Positions 19,305 to 29,252 of a stretch of 64,000 nucleotides of DNA are shown here, one piece after another; within the stretch, counting starts at the first letter, position 1, and each line of letters begins with the position of its first letter. The stretch spans positions 62,001 through 126,000 of the forward strand of contig JACRSG010000002.1 in assembly GCA_014305285.1 (NCBI GenBank), in the 5' to 3' direction. The notes beneath the pieces were generated by a model. It was not told where the DNA came from and did no database searches. It was given only the letters and a program-made list of their open reading frames with translations. The position numbers and the translations under genes are program-made. This stretch comes from Campylobacter jejuni (GTDB lineage: Bacteria; Campylobacterota; Campylobacteria; Campylobacterales; Campylobacteraceae).

Positions 19305-19310
19305 TATAAT
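19305..19310 (+). promoter_or_regulatory. -10 element of the ispDF operon
   Basis: A perfect TATAAT in GTGTATAATATGG, about 48 bases before the ispDF start, in the gap divergent from mrp. Confidence 0.55.
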
Positions 19311-19357
19311 ATGGTAACATTATAAAAACCAACAATATGAAAAAGAGGAATGAAAAA

Positions 19358-20473
19358 ATGAGTGAAATTAGCCTCGTTATGTTAGCAGCTGGGAATTCTA
19401 CTCGTTTTAACACAAAAGTAAAAAAACAATTTTTACGACTTGGAAATGACCCTCTTTGGCTTTATACAACAAAAAATTTAAGCTCTTTTTATCCTTTTAA
19501 AAAAATAGTTGTTACCTCTAGCAATATCGCTTATATGAAAAAATTTACTAAAAACTATGAATTCATAGAAGGTGGTGATACCAGAGCAGAATCTTTAAAA
19601 AAAGCCTTAGGACTCATAGATAGCGAATTTGTTATGGTAAGTGATGCAGCAAGGGTGTTAGTGAGTAAAAATTTGTTTGATCGTTTGATTGAAAATTTAG
19701 ATAAAGCAGATTGCATCACTCCAGCTTTAAAAGTTGCAGATACAACACTGTTTGACAATAAAGCCTTACAAAGAGAAAAAATCAAACTCATTCAAACCCC
19801 GCAAATTTCTAAAACCAAACTGCTTAAAAAAGCCTTGGATCAAAACCTAGAATTTACAGATGATAGCACAGCTATAGCTGCAATGGGTGGAAAAATTTGG
19901 TTTGTTGAAGGTGAAGAAAATGCAAGAAAACTAACCTTTAAAGAAGATCTTAAAAAGCTTGATTTACCTAAACCTGGCTTTGAAATTTTTACTGGCAATG
20001 GTTTTGATGTGCATGAATTTGGAGAGAATCGCCCTTTGCTTTTAGCAGGAGTGCAAATTCATCCTACCATGGGGCTTAAAGCACACAGCGATGGAGATGT
20101 TTTAGCTCACTCTTTAACCGATGCGATTTTAGGTGCTGCAGGACTTGGAGATATAGGAGAGCTTTATCCTGATACTGATATGAAATTTAAAAATGCCAAC
20201 TCCATGGAGCTTTTAAAACAAGCTTATGATAAAGTCAAAGAAATAGGTTTTGAACTCATTAATATAGACATTTGCGTCATGACACAAAGCCCTAAACTTA
20301 AAGACTTTAAACAAGCTATGCAAAGCAATATAGCTCATACTTTAGATTTAGATGAATTTAGAATCAATGTTAAAGCCACAACAACAGAAAAATTAGGTTT
20401 TATCGGAAGAAAAGAAGGTATGGCAGTGCTTAGTAGTGTAAATTTAAAATATTTTGATTGGACAAGATTATGA
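19358..20473 (+). CDS. ispDF: Bifunctional MEP cytidylyltransferase / MECDP synthase
   Basis: 371 residues. The IspD domain (1-205) begins SLVMLAAGNSTRF; the IspF domain (about 210-371) has TGNGFDVHEF, LKAHSDGDVLAHSLTDAILGA and the end KATTTEKLGFIGR. The fusion supplies two separated steps of the methylerythritol phosphate isoprenoid pathway and is known from C. jejuni. I chose the ATG at 19358, with AGAGGA upstream, over an in-frame ATG at 19337 that lacks a good site. Its stop overlaps the next start (ATGA). Confidence 0.96.
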   Translation: MSEISLVMLAAGNSTRFNTKVKKQFLRLGNDPLWLYTTKNLSSFYPFKKIVVTSSNIAYMKKFTKNYEFIEGGDTRAESLKKALGLIDSEFVMVSDAARVLVSKNLFDRLIENLDKADCITPALKVADTTLFDNKALQREKIKLIQTPQISKTKLLKKALDQNLEFTDDSTAIAAMGGKIWFVEGEENARKLTFKEDLKKLDLPKPGFEIFTGNGFDVHEFGENRPLLLAGVQIHPTMGLKAHSDGDVLAHSLTDAILGAAGLGDIGELYPDTDMKFKNANSMELLKQAYDKVKEIGFELINIDICVMTQSPKLKDFKQAMQSNIAHTLDLDEFRINVKATTTEKLGFIGRKEGMAVLSSVNLKYFDWTRL

Positions 20474-21357
20474 AAGTTTTAATTATTGAAAATGAAATTT
20501 ATCTAGCACAAAGCATTAGCATTAAACTAAGTGATGCTGGATATAGCTGTGAAATTATTGGCTCATTTGATGAATACAATGGTGAAAAATATTATGATAT
20601 TATACTACTTTCTACAAATACTAATAATTTTTTAAAAGCCGTAGGTCAGTTTAAACATAGTGTTATTATTTTGCTTATTTCTTACATAAGCACAGATACA
20701 GTTTCAAATCCTTTGAAATTAGGTGCTAGTGATTATATTCAAAAACCCTTTATGATAGAAGAGCTGATTAGAAAAATAAAGCATTATCAGGATTTTAGAA
20801 AACTTTCAATCCTTAATAAAGCTTATCAAAGCTATATCAAATCAAGATTAGAAACAATCAAAATTCCAGAGTATAATTATAAAAAATTAAAACTTCCATT
20901 GATATTGAAATCCAACAAGCAAAGTAGTGCCGATGCTTTTGTTTTTAATTATGCAAATGAATGCGATATTACTCTTTCTTTTATTGATTTAACATCTACG
21001 AATTCAGTTGAAAAAGTTATGAAACTTCCTACAGAAAACAATCTTTTATTTTTAAGCAATTTTCAAGCATTAAAAGCAGCAAAAAAGGAAAAACTCCTAG
21101 ATTTTATACAAAACAAAACTGTTATTTTGCATACCAATTCAAATACAGATGATTTAAAAATAAGCTGCATTAATTTAAATGATAATGAAAAAAATATCGA
21201 TAGCAATGAAATTTTAACCATAGATGAGTATGTAAAATATGTTATTATAAATTACCAAAATATATTTCCTGATACTGATCTTTCAAAAAAATTAGGCATT
21301 TCGCGTAAATCTTTATGGGAAAAAAGGAAGAAATATGAAATCAGCAAGAAAAAATAA
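20470..21357 (+). CDS. cemR: Atypical response regulator CemR (HP1021 family)
   Basis: 295 residues, Cj1608 by position. The receiver-like domain (1-115) is degenerate: the acidic pair is Glu7-Asn8, and the phosphoacceptor Asp is replaced by Ser48 (ILLS), while the QKPF lysine remains. The C-terminus carries a Fis-type helix-turn-helix (LSKKLGISRKSLWEKRKKY). Homologues HP1021 and CemR act without phosphorylation and control energy metabolism and origin activity. The ATG overlaps the ispDF stop. The gene overlaps the next CDS by 23 bases. Confidence 0.85.
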   Translation: MKVLIIENEIYLAQSISIKLSDAGYSCEIIGSFDEYNGEKYYDIILLSTNTNNFLKAVGQFKHSVIILLISYISTDTVSNPLKLGASDYIQKPFMIEELIRKIKHYQDFRKLSILNKAYQSYIKSRLETIKIPEYNYKKLKLPLILKSNKQSSADAFVFNYANECDITLSFIDLTSTNSVEKVMKLPTENNLLFLSNFQALKAAKKEKLLDFIQNKTVILHTNSNTDDLKISCINLNDNEKNIDSNEILTIDEYVKYVIINYQNIFPDTDLSKKLGISRKSLWEKRKKYEISKKK

Positions 21358-22495
21358 AAACATTATCATAGATCAAAACGAATTTGGAATCTTATCGCTT
21401 ATTAAAGAAGGTTTATTAGGCACTTGCACTCATTTAATGAATGAAAAAGAAGTCAATGAAATCATTAAATCAGGAAAATTCAAAGGAGAAAGTTTTCCCT
21501 ATCCCTTAAGCTTTGCACCAAAAAATGCTGAAGAAATACTAGATAATATAAAATCTGGCGATAGAATCGATCTCATACTAGATGAAAAAATAGTAGGACA
21601 TATAGATTTTAAAAGCCAATTTAAAAATAGTAAAAATTTTTCTGATATTTTCAGTCCTAACACTTGCTCTTTGAAAGACATGGGAACAACTTGCATAAGC
21701 GGAAAAATAGAAATTTATAATTCTCAAATTAAAAAAATAAAAGAAAATTTTCAACAAATCAAAAACAATCTTAATGCACAAAAAATTACTGCTATAGTTT
21801 CAAGTTTCGACCCTTTACATCGTGCTCATGAAAGAATGTTTCGTTGGACTATTGATAAAGCAGATTTAGTTGTAATTTTTCTTGTAGAATCTTTTGATAC
21901 AAATGGATTTGAATTTGAACTTAAAGAATCTTATTTGAAAAAATTTATTCAAAATTATCTTCCGCCGGATAGAATTTTCATTTTTCCATTAAAAAATATT
22001 AATATCTTTCACGCTCATTTAAATCCTGGCTTAGAAAGCATTATCGCAAAAAGTCTAGGTTGTACTAAACTAGTAGTAGGACAAAATCATACAGGACTTG
22101 GAATGTTTTATGATGATAATCAACCAAAAACCATACTTGATGATTTTTCCAAGGATTATGGCATAGAAGTGATTGTTTTGCCTGAATTTGTATTTTGCGA
22201 TCAATGTCGTATGATTGTTAGCACAAGATCTTGCCCTCATGGTTGTCATCACCATTTACACTACAATTCTCAGTCTTTAAAAGATTTACTAAGAGCGGGC
22301 ATCATTCCTCCAGCAGTTTTCATGCGCAAGGAAGTATCTAGTGTTATTTTAACTTCTCTTTTTCCAAACAGGTTAAAAAATATGCAAAAAATTTATAATG
22401 AGCTTTTTCCAACCGATGGAATTTTAGAATACAAAAATGATGAAGAATTTTATCAAAAACTTTTAGAAATTCATCAAATGTCTTATATGGTGTAG
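21335..22495 (+). CDS. Sulfate adenylyltransferase (ATP sulfurylase)-like protein
   Basis: 386 residues, the usual length of monomeric bacterial Sat. A PUA-like N-terminal domain is followed by the nucleotide-binding motif SSFDPLHRAHE (consensus QTRNPLHRAHE) and GQNHTGLG. The C-terminal part has CDQCRMI, TRSCPHGCHHH and a LLRAGIIPPAVFMRKEV segment. It would make APS from ATP and sulfate. The first motif is altered (FDPLH, not RNPLH), so sulfate activation should not be assumed. An AAGGAAG site inside cemR precedes the ATG. It corresponds to Cj1609. Confidence 0.8.
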   Translation: MKSARKNKNIIIDQNEFGILSLIKEGLLGTCTHLMNEKEVNEIIKSGKFKGESFPYPLSFAPKNAEEILDNIKSGDRIDLILDEKIVGHIDFKSQFKNSKNFSDIFSPNTCSLKDMGTTCISGKIEIYNSQIKKIKENFQQIKNNLNAQKITAIVSSFDPLHRAHERMFRWTIDKADLVVIFLVESFDTNGFEFELKESYLKKFIQNYLPPDRIFIFPLKNINIFHAHLNPGLESIIAKSLGCTKLVVGQNHTGLGMFYDDNQPKTILDDFSKDYGIEVIVLPEFVFCDQCRMIVSTRSCPHGCHHHLHYNSQSLKDLLRAGIIPPAVFMRKEVSSVILTSLFPNRLKNMQKIYNELFPTDGILEYKNDEEFYQKLLEIHQMSYMV

Positions 22496-22499
22496 CAAG

Positions 22500-23000
22500 A
22501 TGCAAAAATTATTTTTAACTTTTTTTTACTCAGGTTCTATAAAAAAAGCAAGTGGGACTTTTGGTACTATTGCTGCTTTAATCCCTGCTTTTTTTATACT
22601 TAAATATATTGGGATTAATACTTTGTTTTTACTAAGTATTTTAATTTTTGCTGGAAGCATTCGTGTTATAGATGATTATGAGAACAAAACAGGAATTCAC
22701 GATGACAAGCACATAGTTATCGATGAAGTTGCTGGGGTTTTTCTTGCTTGTGCTATTGCAGCAAGTGTTGAGAACTCAATAGTCAATTTTATTTTGACTT
22801 TTGTTTTATTTAGATTCTTTGACATTACAAAACCTTCTATTATCGGTAAGATAGATAAAAAAGTCAAAGGCGGACTAGGTGTAATGCTTGATGATATGCT
22901 AGCAGGATTCTTTGCTGGACTCTTAAGCGCGGTAATTTACGGATTTTTACTTAAATTTAACTTAGTTTTTTGGGATATAAATTTAAAAGATTTATTTTGA
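22500..23000 (+). CDS. pgpA: Phosphatidylglycerophosphatase A
   Basis: 166 residues, an integral membrane protein with about four hydrophobic segments. It shows the family features SGTFGTIAALIP, the acidic GIHDDKHIVIDEVAG and a KGGLGVMLDDMLAG loop. It removes a phosphate from PGP to give phosphatidylglycerol at the inner membrane. It starts four bases after the upstream gene. Confidence 0.9.
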   Translation: MQKLFLTFFYSGSIKKASGTFGTIAALIPAFFILKYIGINTLFLLSILIFAGSIRVIDDYENKTGIHDDKHIVIDEVAGVFLACAIAASVENSIVNFILTFVLFRFFDITKPSIIGKIDKKVKGGLGVMLDDMLAGFFAGLLSAVIYGFLLKFNLVFWDINLKDLF

Positions 23001-23040
23001 AATTTTGCTTAAATTAATTAAATTTTAAATTTTATTCTTA

Positions 23041-23046
23041 TATAAT
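23041..23046 (+). promoter_or_regulatory. -10 element of rpsT
   Basis: TATAAT (23041-23046) 33 bases before the rpsT ATG, followed by an AAAAGGA ribosome site. Confidence 0.6.
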
Positions 23047-23078
23047 TTAGTCTTTAATTTCAAAAAAGGAAAATATAA

Positions 23079-23342
23079 ATGGCAAACCATAAATCTGCTG
23101 AAAAAAGAGCAAGACAAACCATTAAAAAAACAGAAAGAAATAAATTCTATAGAACAAGACTTAAAAATATAACTAAAGCTGTAAGAGAAGCTGCAGCAAA
23201 TGGAGATAAAAATGCGGCAAATGAAGCTTTAAAAGTAGCTAATAAAAGTATTCATGCTATGGTAAGTCGCGGTTTCATTAAAAAACAAACTGCTTCTCGC
23301 CGTGTAAGCCGCTTAGCCCTTTTAGTAAATAAAATCGCATAA
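23079..23342 (+). CDS. rpsT: Ribosomal protein bS20
   Basis: 87 residues, [20 protein letters not shown] onward, a Lys/Arg/Ala-rich helical protein of full family length. It binds 16S rRNA at the bottom of the 30S body. It has its own promoter and ribosome site and is 16 bases before prfA. Confidence 0.98.
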   Translation: MANHKSAEKRARQTIKKTERNKFYRTRLKNITKAVREAAANGDKNAANEALKVANKSIHAMVSRGFIKKQTASRRVSRLALLVNKIA

Positions 23343-23358
23343 TTTTCTATAGTTTTTA

Positions 23359-24426
23359 ATGTTAGCTAACAAACTAAATCCTTTTTTAAAACGCTTTGAA
23401 GAGTTAAATTCTCTTCTTACCAGTTCTGATATACTCAACGATATCAGCAAAATGACTACACTCTCTAAAGAACAAAAAAATTTAGAACCTATCGTTTTAA
23501 AAGCTAAAGAGTATTTAAAAACTTTAGACAATATAGAAGAAAATAAATCTTTGCTAAACGATCCAGAACTTGGAGAACTTGCAAAAGAAGAACTAAAAAA
23601 CTTAGAAGAACTAAAACCAAAACTTGAAGAAGAGATTAAAATTTTACTCCTTCCTAAAGATCTCAATGATGAAAAAAATATTTTTCTTGAAATTCGTGCA
23701 GGTACAGGTGGCGATGAAGCATCTTTATTTGTAGGAGATCTTGTAAAAGCTTATGCAAGATATGCTGAAAATCGTGGCTATAAACTTGAGATTGTAAGCT
23801 CTAGTGAAGGAAGTGTAGGTGGATTTAAAGAAATTATCATGCTTGTTAAAGGAACAGGGGCTTACTCAAGACTTAAATATGAAGGTGGAACGCACCGTGT
23901 TCAGCGCGTTCCACAAACAGAATCCCAAGGACGTGTGCATACTTCTGCTATCACTGTAGCTGTAATGCCAGAAGTTGATGATATAGAAATCGAAATCAAT
24001 CCAAACGATCTTAAAGTTGATGTGATGCGATCTTCAGGACATGGTGGACAAAGTGTAAATACTACTGATTCAGCTGTTCGTATCACTCATATCCCTACGG
24101 GCATAGTCGTTGTCAATCAAGATGGAAAAAGCCAACACAAAAACAAAGAAAGTGCGATGAAAGTCCTAAAAGCAAGGCTTTATGAAATGCAAGAAAGCGA
24201 AAGACTAGCAAAAGAAAGCGAAACAAGAAAATCTCAAGTGGGAAGTGGGGATAGAAGCGAACGCATTCGCACTTATAATTTTCCACAAAACCGCATTAGC
24301 GATCATAGAATAAATCTTACTTTATATCGCTTAGATGCCATTATGCAAGATGGACTTTTTGATGAAATCATAGAACCTTTAATCACTCATCATCAAGCCC
24401 AAGCTTTACAAGAACAAAATTTATAA
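23359..24426 (+). CDS. prfA: Peptide chain release factor RF1
   Basis: 355 residues. The peptidyl-tRNA hydrolysis motif is in [17 protein letters not shown] (near 225-240), preceded by [14 protein letters not shown] and [13 protein letters not shown]. It reads UAA and UAG. An upstream ribosome site is weak, so it may depend on translation from rpsT. It converges with chuZ 14 bases away. Confidence 0.97.
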   Translation: MLANKLNPFLKRFEELNSLLTSSDILNDISKMTTLSKEQKNLEPIVLKAKEYLKTLDNIEENKSLLNDPELGELAKEELKNLEELKPKLEEEIKILLLPKDLNDEKNIFLEIRAGTGGDEASLFVGDLVKAYARYAENRGYKLEIVSSSEGSVGGFKEIIMLVKGTGAYSRLKYEGGTHRVQRVPQTESQGRVHTSAITVAVMPEVDDIEIEINPNDLKVDVMRSSGHGGQSVNTTDSAVRITHIPTGIVVVNQDGKSQHKNKESAMKVLKARLYEMQESERLAKESETRKSQVGSGDRSERIRTYNFPQNRISDHRINLTLYRLDAIMQDGLFDEIIEPLITHHQAQALQEQNL

Positions 24427-24440
24427 GATTTTTCTATAAA

Positions 24441-25196
24441 TTAATGCTTATGTGGGAATTTATGTGGATTTCCACTAGCACCTACATGTGTGATATTTCC
24501 ATTTTCTATATCATAAGCTTGACCAAAACCTTTTACAAAACGTCCTTTTTTAAATTCAAGTTTTACTAAATGAAAATCAAGCATCTTGCGTATAGTTTTA
24601 ATGCCTCCTTCTCCTCCAGTTTGTTTTTCAAACTCATCATAAATTTGATCAAATCTTTCACCTCGCTCTAAAAAACTTGCATTTGCTCTATAGCGTAATC
24701 TTTTGCGAAGTATAACAGAAGCAGCTTTACTCTCATCCTCTAAAAACATTATTTCTATATTGTTTGGATTTACTTTGATGTTGTTAAAATGTTCGCTTAC
24801 TTCACTTATATAAATATAATTTCCCCATTGCGTGCTTACAAAAGGTGCATACGAGCAAACAACTTCTCCATTTGCATTTAAAGTTGCCAAAGCTACAGAA
24901 TTAAAACTTAGCATAAATTCATTTAATTCTTTTTCTACGCCACTAAAATTTTGCTCGCTCTTTGCACTCATGCAAAGAGATATTATAGTGTCTTTAATCG
25001 TGTTTTCATCGGCTTTTTTAGGAAATTCTACTCGTAAATTTTCCTTATCATTATAAACAAGATCTAAGCCATTAAAATCAACACTTTTTAGAAAAACATC
25101 TTGCACTTGCTCAATACCACCAAATTTTTTACAAAGATCAACTAAATTTGATTTATGATGATCATTCATATGAGAAATAATGCTTTGAAAATTCAT
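24441..25196 (-). CDS. chuZ: Haem oxygenase ChuZ (HugZ family)
   Basis: 251 residues. The N-terminal DUF2470-like part (MNDHHKSNLVDLCKKFGG) and the FMN-type split-barrel fold (FNSVALATLNANGEVVCSYAPF) identify the HugZ family, with a His-rich tail ending HKFPHKH. ChuZ breaks down haem to release iron and is required for growth on haem. It is divergent from chuABCD across a 195-base gap with Fur-like sites. AAGGAT precedes the ATG. Confidence 0.93.
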   Translation of the reverse strand: MNFQSIISHMNDHHKSNLVDLCKKFGGIEQVQDVFLKSVDFNGLDLVYNDKENLRVEFPKKADENTIKDTIISLCMSAKSEQNFSGVEKELNEFMLSFNSVALATLNANGEVVCSYAPFVSTQWGNYIYISEVSEHFNNIKVNPNNIEIMFLEDESKAASVILRKRLRYRANASFLERGERFDQIYDEFEKQTGGEGGIKTIRKMLDFHLVKLEFKKGRFVKGFGQAYDIENGNITHVGASGNPHKFPHKH

Positions 25197-25234
25197 TTTT
25201 ATCCTTTCTCAGTTTTAAAATAAAATATTAAAAA

Positions 25235-25252
25235 AATGGTATCAATTATCAA
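25235..25252 (-). promoter_or_regulatory. Fur-box-like site facing chuZ
   Basis: Read on the minus strand, TTGATAATTGATACCATT resembles the GATAAT-type Fur box. It lies about 40 bases upstream of the chuZ start. Matched by eye only. Confidence 0.5.
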
Positions 25253-25348
25253 ATTAAAAAGTACTTAAAATATAAATTATCTATAATTTAACAAAAATTT
25301 ATACTAAATTAAGTTAATAGAAGATAAATTTCGTTCTAAATTATTATG

Positions 25349-25363
25349 ATATAAATTATCATT
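25349..25363 (+). promoter_or_regulatory. Fur-box-like palindrome over the chuA promoter
   Basis: TGATA-TAAAT-TATCA is a perfect palindrome with the core of a Fur box. It overlaps a TATAAA (25352-25357) that could be the chuA -10, about 35 bases before the TTG start. Iron-bound Fur would block this promoter. Confidence 0.6.
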
Positions 25364-25391
25364 ATTTATTTTATTTAAAAAGGAGAAAAAT

Positions 25392-27515
25392 TTGATTTTG
25401 CACCTTAAAAAGCTTTTTAAGTTATCTTTATTATTGCTAATAACCAATTTAAATGCACAAGAATCAAATAAAACTATCAAATTACAAAAAATTGTCGTTA
25501 GTGCAACAGGTTTTGAACAAGATGCGGACTCAAATTTACGCAATGTAATCAGCATAGAAGGTAAGGATCTACAAAATAAAGGTTATGTTTCCTTAGAACA
25601 AGCCTTAGAGAGAATTTCGGGCATTAGTTTTGTAAATTTTGGACTTGGACGCAATATAGACATGCGTGGACAAGGAGATAAATCCAATATAGCTGTAAAA
25701 ATTATGATCGATGGGCGTGCTATTAATGTTCTTGATAATTCTCATGGCGTAACCCCGCTAGAAAGTATCGATTTAGATAATGTAGAACGCATAGAAATCA
25801 TACCAGGCGGTGGATCTGTGCTTTATGGAAGTGGGACTAGAGGAGGGGTGATTAATATCATTACAAAAAAACAAAAATCAGATGCTTTTGCTATAAATTT
25901 AAAAAGCAGTGCTTATGATCATGGTAGATTGGGTGGAAATTTAGGTATCAATGGTGCCAAACAAATAAATCAAAATTTAGCATTTAGCTTTAATATACAA
26001 AGTTTTAACCTTAGTGGATATCAAGAAGGTTTTAATGAAAAAGGTTATTTTATCAATACAAAAACCTATGTTGATATCAATGATAATAGTGATTTAACTT
26101 TGGGCTATAATTATTTTAAAAGCAAAAATACCAGCAGTGGCTATCTAACAAAAACACAAGCTCAAAGCGATCCAACTCAAAAAGGCAATAGTGATAATAT
26201 CACGCAAATCAATCGCCCTGAAATTTCTTTGGATTATCATTACTATTTTGATGATATATATGAATTTAACCTAGAAGCTTTTTGGCAAAATCAAAAGATC
26301 AATTATCTAAAAGATGAAATTTCTATGATGGGAACTACAGCTTATCAAAATGGAAGTGGCTTTGAAGACACACTTACAGGGATAAGTTTAAAAAACAAGC
26401 TAAATTACGCAAATAATTCTTATTTTATTTTTGGTTATGAATTTGCAAATCATGATGCAAAAAGAAAAAGTTTGGTGTATTATAGCGTTCCAAATGTTAT
26501 AAATTATCACAGGATGACAACTTTAATGAATATGACCAAACAAAGCCATTCTATTTTCGCTCTTGATTCTCATAATTTTAATGAGTTTTTTACTCTATCC
26601 AGTGGAGCTAGATATGAATTTAGCACTTATAATACCAATAGATCTTATAGAAATGAAATGAGTATGAACAGAGGAGCAAATCCTACAATCATAGACCAAA
26701 CAACCCTTTTTGATACCGATAAAAACACCCATAATTTTGCTTTTGAAATCACTCCGAACTTTAAGTATTCTGACACAGGTAATCTTTATTTTAAATACGA
26801 AAGAGGTTTTGTTTCTCCTACGCCTGCTCAGTTTGTCAATCGCAACAACAGCACTAACAATGGAATACCACCCTATTATTCATCAAACCTAAAAGCTGAA
26901 ATTTTTGATACTTTTGAACTAGGTATTGATGATTTTTGGTGGGATTTTTATGGCTTTAATCTAACTTTATTTTACACCCTAAGCAAAGATGAAATTTCTT
27001 ATCTTGGAAACCCTCATTCTACTAGTGGATCTTGGTGGAAATATTATAATATAGATCAAACTCGCCGTTTAGGAGCAGAATTAAGTCTAAATCAAAATTT
27101 TTTAAATGATGATTTAATCTTTAGAGAAAGTCTAACTTATCTTGATGCTAAAATTTCTAAAGGTGTTAATGATGGTATGAGAATTCCTTATGTTTCAAAA
27201 ATCAAAGCCACAGCTGGGCTTGAATACGCTTGGAATAAAAATTTCTCAAATTTTATTGATTTAACCTATTTTTCTAGAGCAAAAGATGGTGGAACTATAA
27301 ATGAAAATACAGGAAAAATGTCTAAAAATTCTTGGATAAGGGATTATTTTTTAACTGATATTGGTATGAAATATAGTTATAAAAAATTACAAATTTTAGC
27401 AGGAATTCGCAATCTTTTTGATAAAAGATACTACACCTATCAAGACAGTATAAATGATCAATACCTAGTTGGAAATGGCAGAAACTACTATGTTGAATTC
27501 CGATACGCATTCTAA
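25392..27515 (+). CDS. chuA: TonB-dependent outer membrane haem receptor
   Basis: 707 residues. A signal peptide (about 1-23, LSLLLLITNLNA), a TonB-box-like QKIVVSA near residue 35, the plug domain (IDMRGQGDK, GGGSVLYGSGTRGGVINI) and a long beta-barrel ending in the aromatic FRYAF typical of outer membrane proteins. It imports haem with TonB energy. The start is TTG at 25392, set by AAGGAG at 25380-25385; no ATG is placed well. It is the first gene of chuABCD and overlaps the chuB start region. Confidence 0.94.
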   Translation: MILHLKKLFKLSLLLLITNLNAQESNKTIKLQKIVVSATGFEQDADSNLRNVISIEGKDLQNKGYVSLEQALERISGISFVNFGLGRNIDMRGQGDKSNIAVKIMIDGRAINVLDNSHGVTPLESIDLDNVERIEIIPGGGSVLYGSGTRGGVINIITKKQKSDAFAINLKSSAYDHGRLGGNLGINGAKQINQNLAFSFNIQSFNLSGYQEGFNEKGYFINTKTYVDINDNSDLTLGYNYFKSKNTSSGYLTKTQAQSDPTQKGNSDNITQINRPEISLDYHYYFDDIYEFNLEAFWQNQKINYLKDEISMMGTTAYQNGSGFEDTLTGISLKNKLNYANNSYFIFGYEFANHDAKRKSLVYYSVPNVINYHRMTTLMNMTKQSHSIFALDSHNFNEFFTLSSGARYEFSTYNTNRSYRNEMSMNRGANPTIIDQTTLFDTDKNTHNFAFEITPNFKYSDTGNLYFKYERGFVSPTPAQFVNRNNSTNNGIPPYYSSNLKAEIFDTFELGIDDFWWDFYGFNLTLFYTLSKDEISYLGNPHSTSGSWWKYYNIDQTRRLGAELSLNQNFLNDDLIFRESLTYLDAKISKGVNDGMRIPYVSKIKATAGLEYAWNKNFSNFIDLTYFSRAKDGGTINENTGKMSKNSWIRDYFLTDIGMKYSYKKLQILAGIRNLFDKRYYTYQDSINDQYLVGNGRNYYVEFRYAF

Positions 27516-28476
27516 AATTTTAGTGATTATAGGGCTTTTAATAGCCTATATAATCGCTTCTTTTACAGCACTTTGCTTAGGAGATGAGAATTTAAACCCA
27601 AAAGAACTTTTTTCATATCTCTTTAGCCAAGATGAAATTTTAAGACAAATCATCATAGATGGACGATTACCACGCATTATAATGGCGATTTTAATCGGTA
27701 TGCTTCTTGCTAGTAGTGGGGCTATCACTCAAAATGTATTTTCAAATCCTATAGCCGATCCTTATATCATAGGCATAGCTTCTGCGGCAACCTTTGGAGC
27801 GGTTTTGGCGTATTTGTTAAAATTGAACGATTATTATTATGGAATTTTAGGTTTTGTTTGCTCTGCCTTTTTTGCACTAGGGGTTTTTAAAATTTCTTCT
27901 AAAGCCTCTATAGCGACTTTACTCATTATCGGCATAGCAGCTTCATCTTTTTTAGGAGCTTTTACTTCTTTTTTCACCTATCTTATAGGTGAGAATTCTT
28001 TTAAAATAGTCGCTTGGCTTATGGGAAATATAGGCAATGCTTCTTGGTTTCGTGTGGGAATTTTAATCTTGCCTTTGATTTTTTGTTTGTTTTATTTTTA
28101 CGCTCATAAAAACGAATTAAACATACTTTTAAGCGGAGATGATGAAGCTAGAAATCTAGGGGTAAATGCTCAAAAATTAAAGATAAATTTACTCATTGTC
28201 TCATCCTTGGCTGTATCTTTTGCGGTTGCTTTTAGCGGACTTATAGGCTTTGTTGGACTCATCATTCCTCATACTATAAGACTTTTGCTTAAAAATTATG
28301 ATAATGCCTTAGTTATCCCTTTATGTACAGCATTTGGGGGATTATTTTTACTTATTTGTGATACTTTAGCAAGAACTCTTTTAGCCCCTGTGCAAATTCC
28401 GATTGGAATCCTAACTGCATTTTTTGGAGCTCCTATTTTTTTATACTTAGCTTTAAGTGCTAGGAGATTTTTATAA
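27490..28476 (+). CDS. chuB: Haem ABC transporter permease
   Basis: About 328 residues of the FecCD/BtuC permease family, with nine to ten membrane segments. DGRLPRIIMAILIGMLLASSGAI and FVGLIIPHTIRL are family signatures. It forms the inner-membrane channel with ChuC and ChuD. The start is uncertain: I chose the ATG at 27490, inside the end of chuA; ATG at 27475 and TTG at 27469 are in frame and none has a strong ribosome site. The stop overlaps the chuC start (TAATG). Confidence 0.9.
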   Translation: MLNSDTHSKILVIIGLLIAYIIASFTALCLGDENLNPKELFSYLFSQDEILRQIIIDGRLPRIIMAILIGMLLASSGAITQNVFSNPIADPYIIGIASAATFGAVLAYLLKLNDYYYGILGFVCSAFFALGVFKISSKASIATLLIIGIAASSFLGAFTSFFTYLIGENSFKIVAWLMGNIGNASWFRVGILILPLIFCLFYFYAHKNELNILLSGDDEARNLGVNAQKLKINLLIVSSLAVSFAVAFSGLIGFVGLIIPHTIRLLLKNYDNALVIPLCTAFGGLFLLICDTLARTLLAPVQIPIGILTAFFGAPIFLYLALSARRFL

Positions 28477-29252
28477 TGCTAAAAATACAAGATTTAAGCT
28501 TTTCTTATCACCAAAAAGATTTACTAAAAAACATTCATTTAGAGCTTAAAAACCAAGCTTTTATAGGAATTTTAGGACCAAATGGCTCAGGCAAAAGTAC
28601 TCTTTTAAAACTTATACTTAAAAATTTAAGTCCAAATAAAGGAGAAATAAGTCTTTTTAACATAAATATCAAGGATTTTTCTCTTAAAGATTTTGCCAAA
28701 ATTTGCGGCTTCGTGCCTCAAAAATCAGAATTAAACACTCCTTTAAAAGTCATCGATGTGCTTTTAATGAGCAAATATGCGAATTTAAAATACGCTTTTA
28801 GTTCTTATTCTAAAGAAGATATTTTAGAAATTAAAGAATTTGCTAAGGATTTAAGACTTGAAAATTTTCTAGAAAGAAGCATACTTTCTTTAAGTGGGGG
28901 TGAATTTCAAAGAATGCTTTTAGCAAGAGCTTTACTTAAAAAGCCAAAAATTCTTTTTTTAGATGAACCCACTTCAGCCCTTGATTTAAACTATGCTATA
29001 GAGCTTTTAAGCCTTTGTGAAAAATTAGTTAAAGAAAAAAATATAGCTGTTGTTGCTATCTTGCATGATTTAAATTTAGCTTCTATGTTTTGTGATAAAA
29101 TCCTTTTTTTAAAAGAAGGGGAAGTAAGGTATTTTGGAACAGGCAAAGAACTTTTCACTCAAGAAATTTTAAAAGAAATTTATGATTTAAACTGCGAGAT
29201 TATTTATAAAAATTCTAAACCTTATATTTTAGCTTTAAAGGAGAAAAAATGA
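28476..29252 (+). CDS. chuC: Haem ABC transporter ATPase
   Basis: 258 residues with Walker A GPNGSGKST (near 35), Q-loop GFVPQK, signature LSGGEFQRM and Walker B ILFLDEPTSALD, then the H-loop ILHDLN. It powers haem import through ChuB. Overlaps on both sides (TAATG and ATGA) show tight operon coupling. Confidence 0.95.
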   Translation: MLKIQDLSFSYHQKDLLKNIHLELKNQAFIGILGPNGSGKSTLLKLILKNLSPNKGEISLFNINIKDFSLKDFAKICGFVPQKSELNTPLKVIDVLLMSKYANLKYAFSSYSKEDILEIKEFAKDLRLENFLERSILSLSGGEFQRMLLARALLKKPKILFLDEPTSALDLNYAIELLSLCEKLVKEKNIAVVAILHDLNLASMFCDKILFLKEGEVRYFGTGKELFTQEILKEIYDLNCEIIYKNSKPYILALKEKK

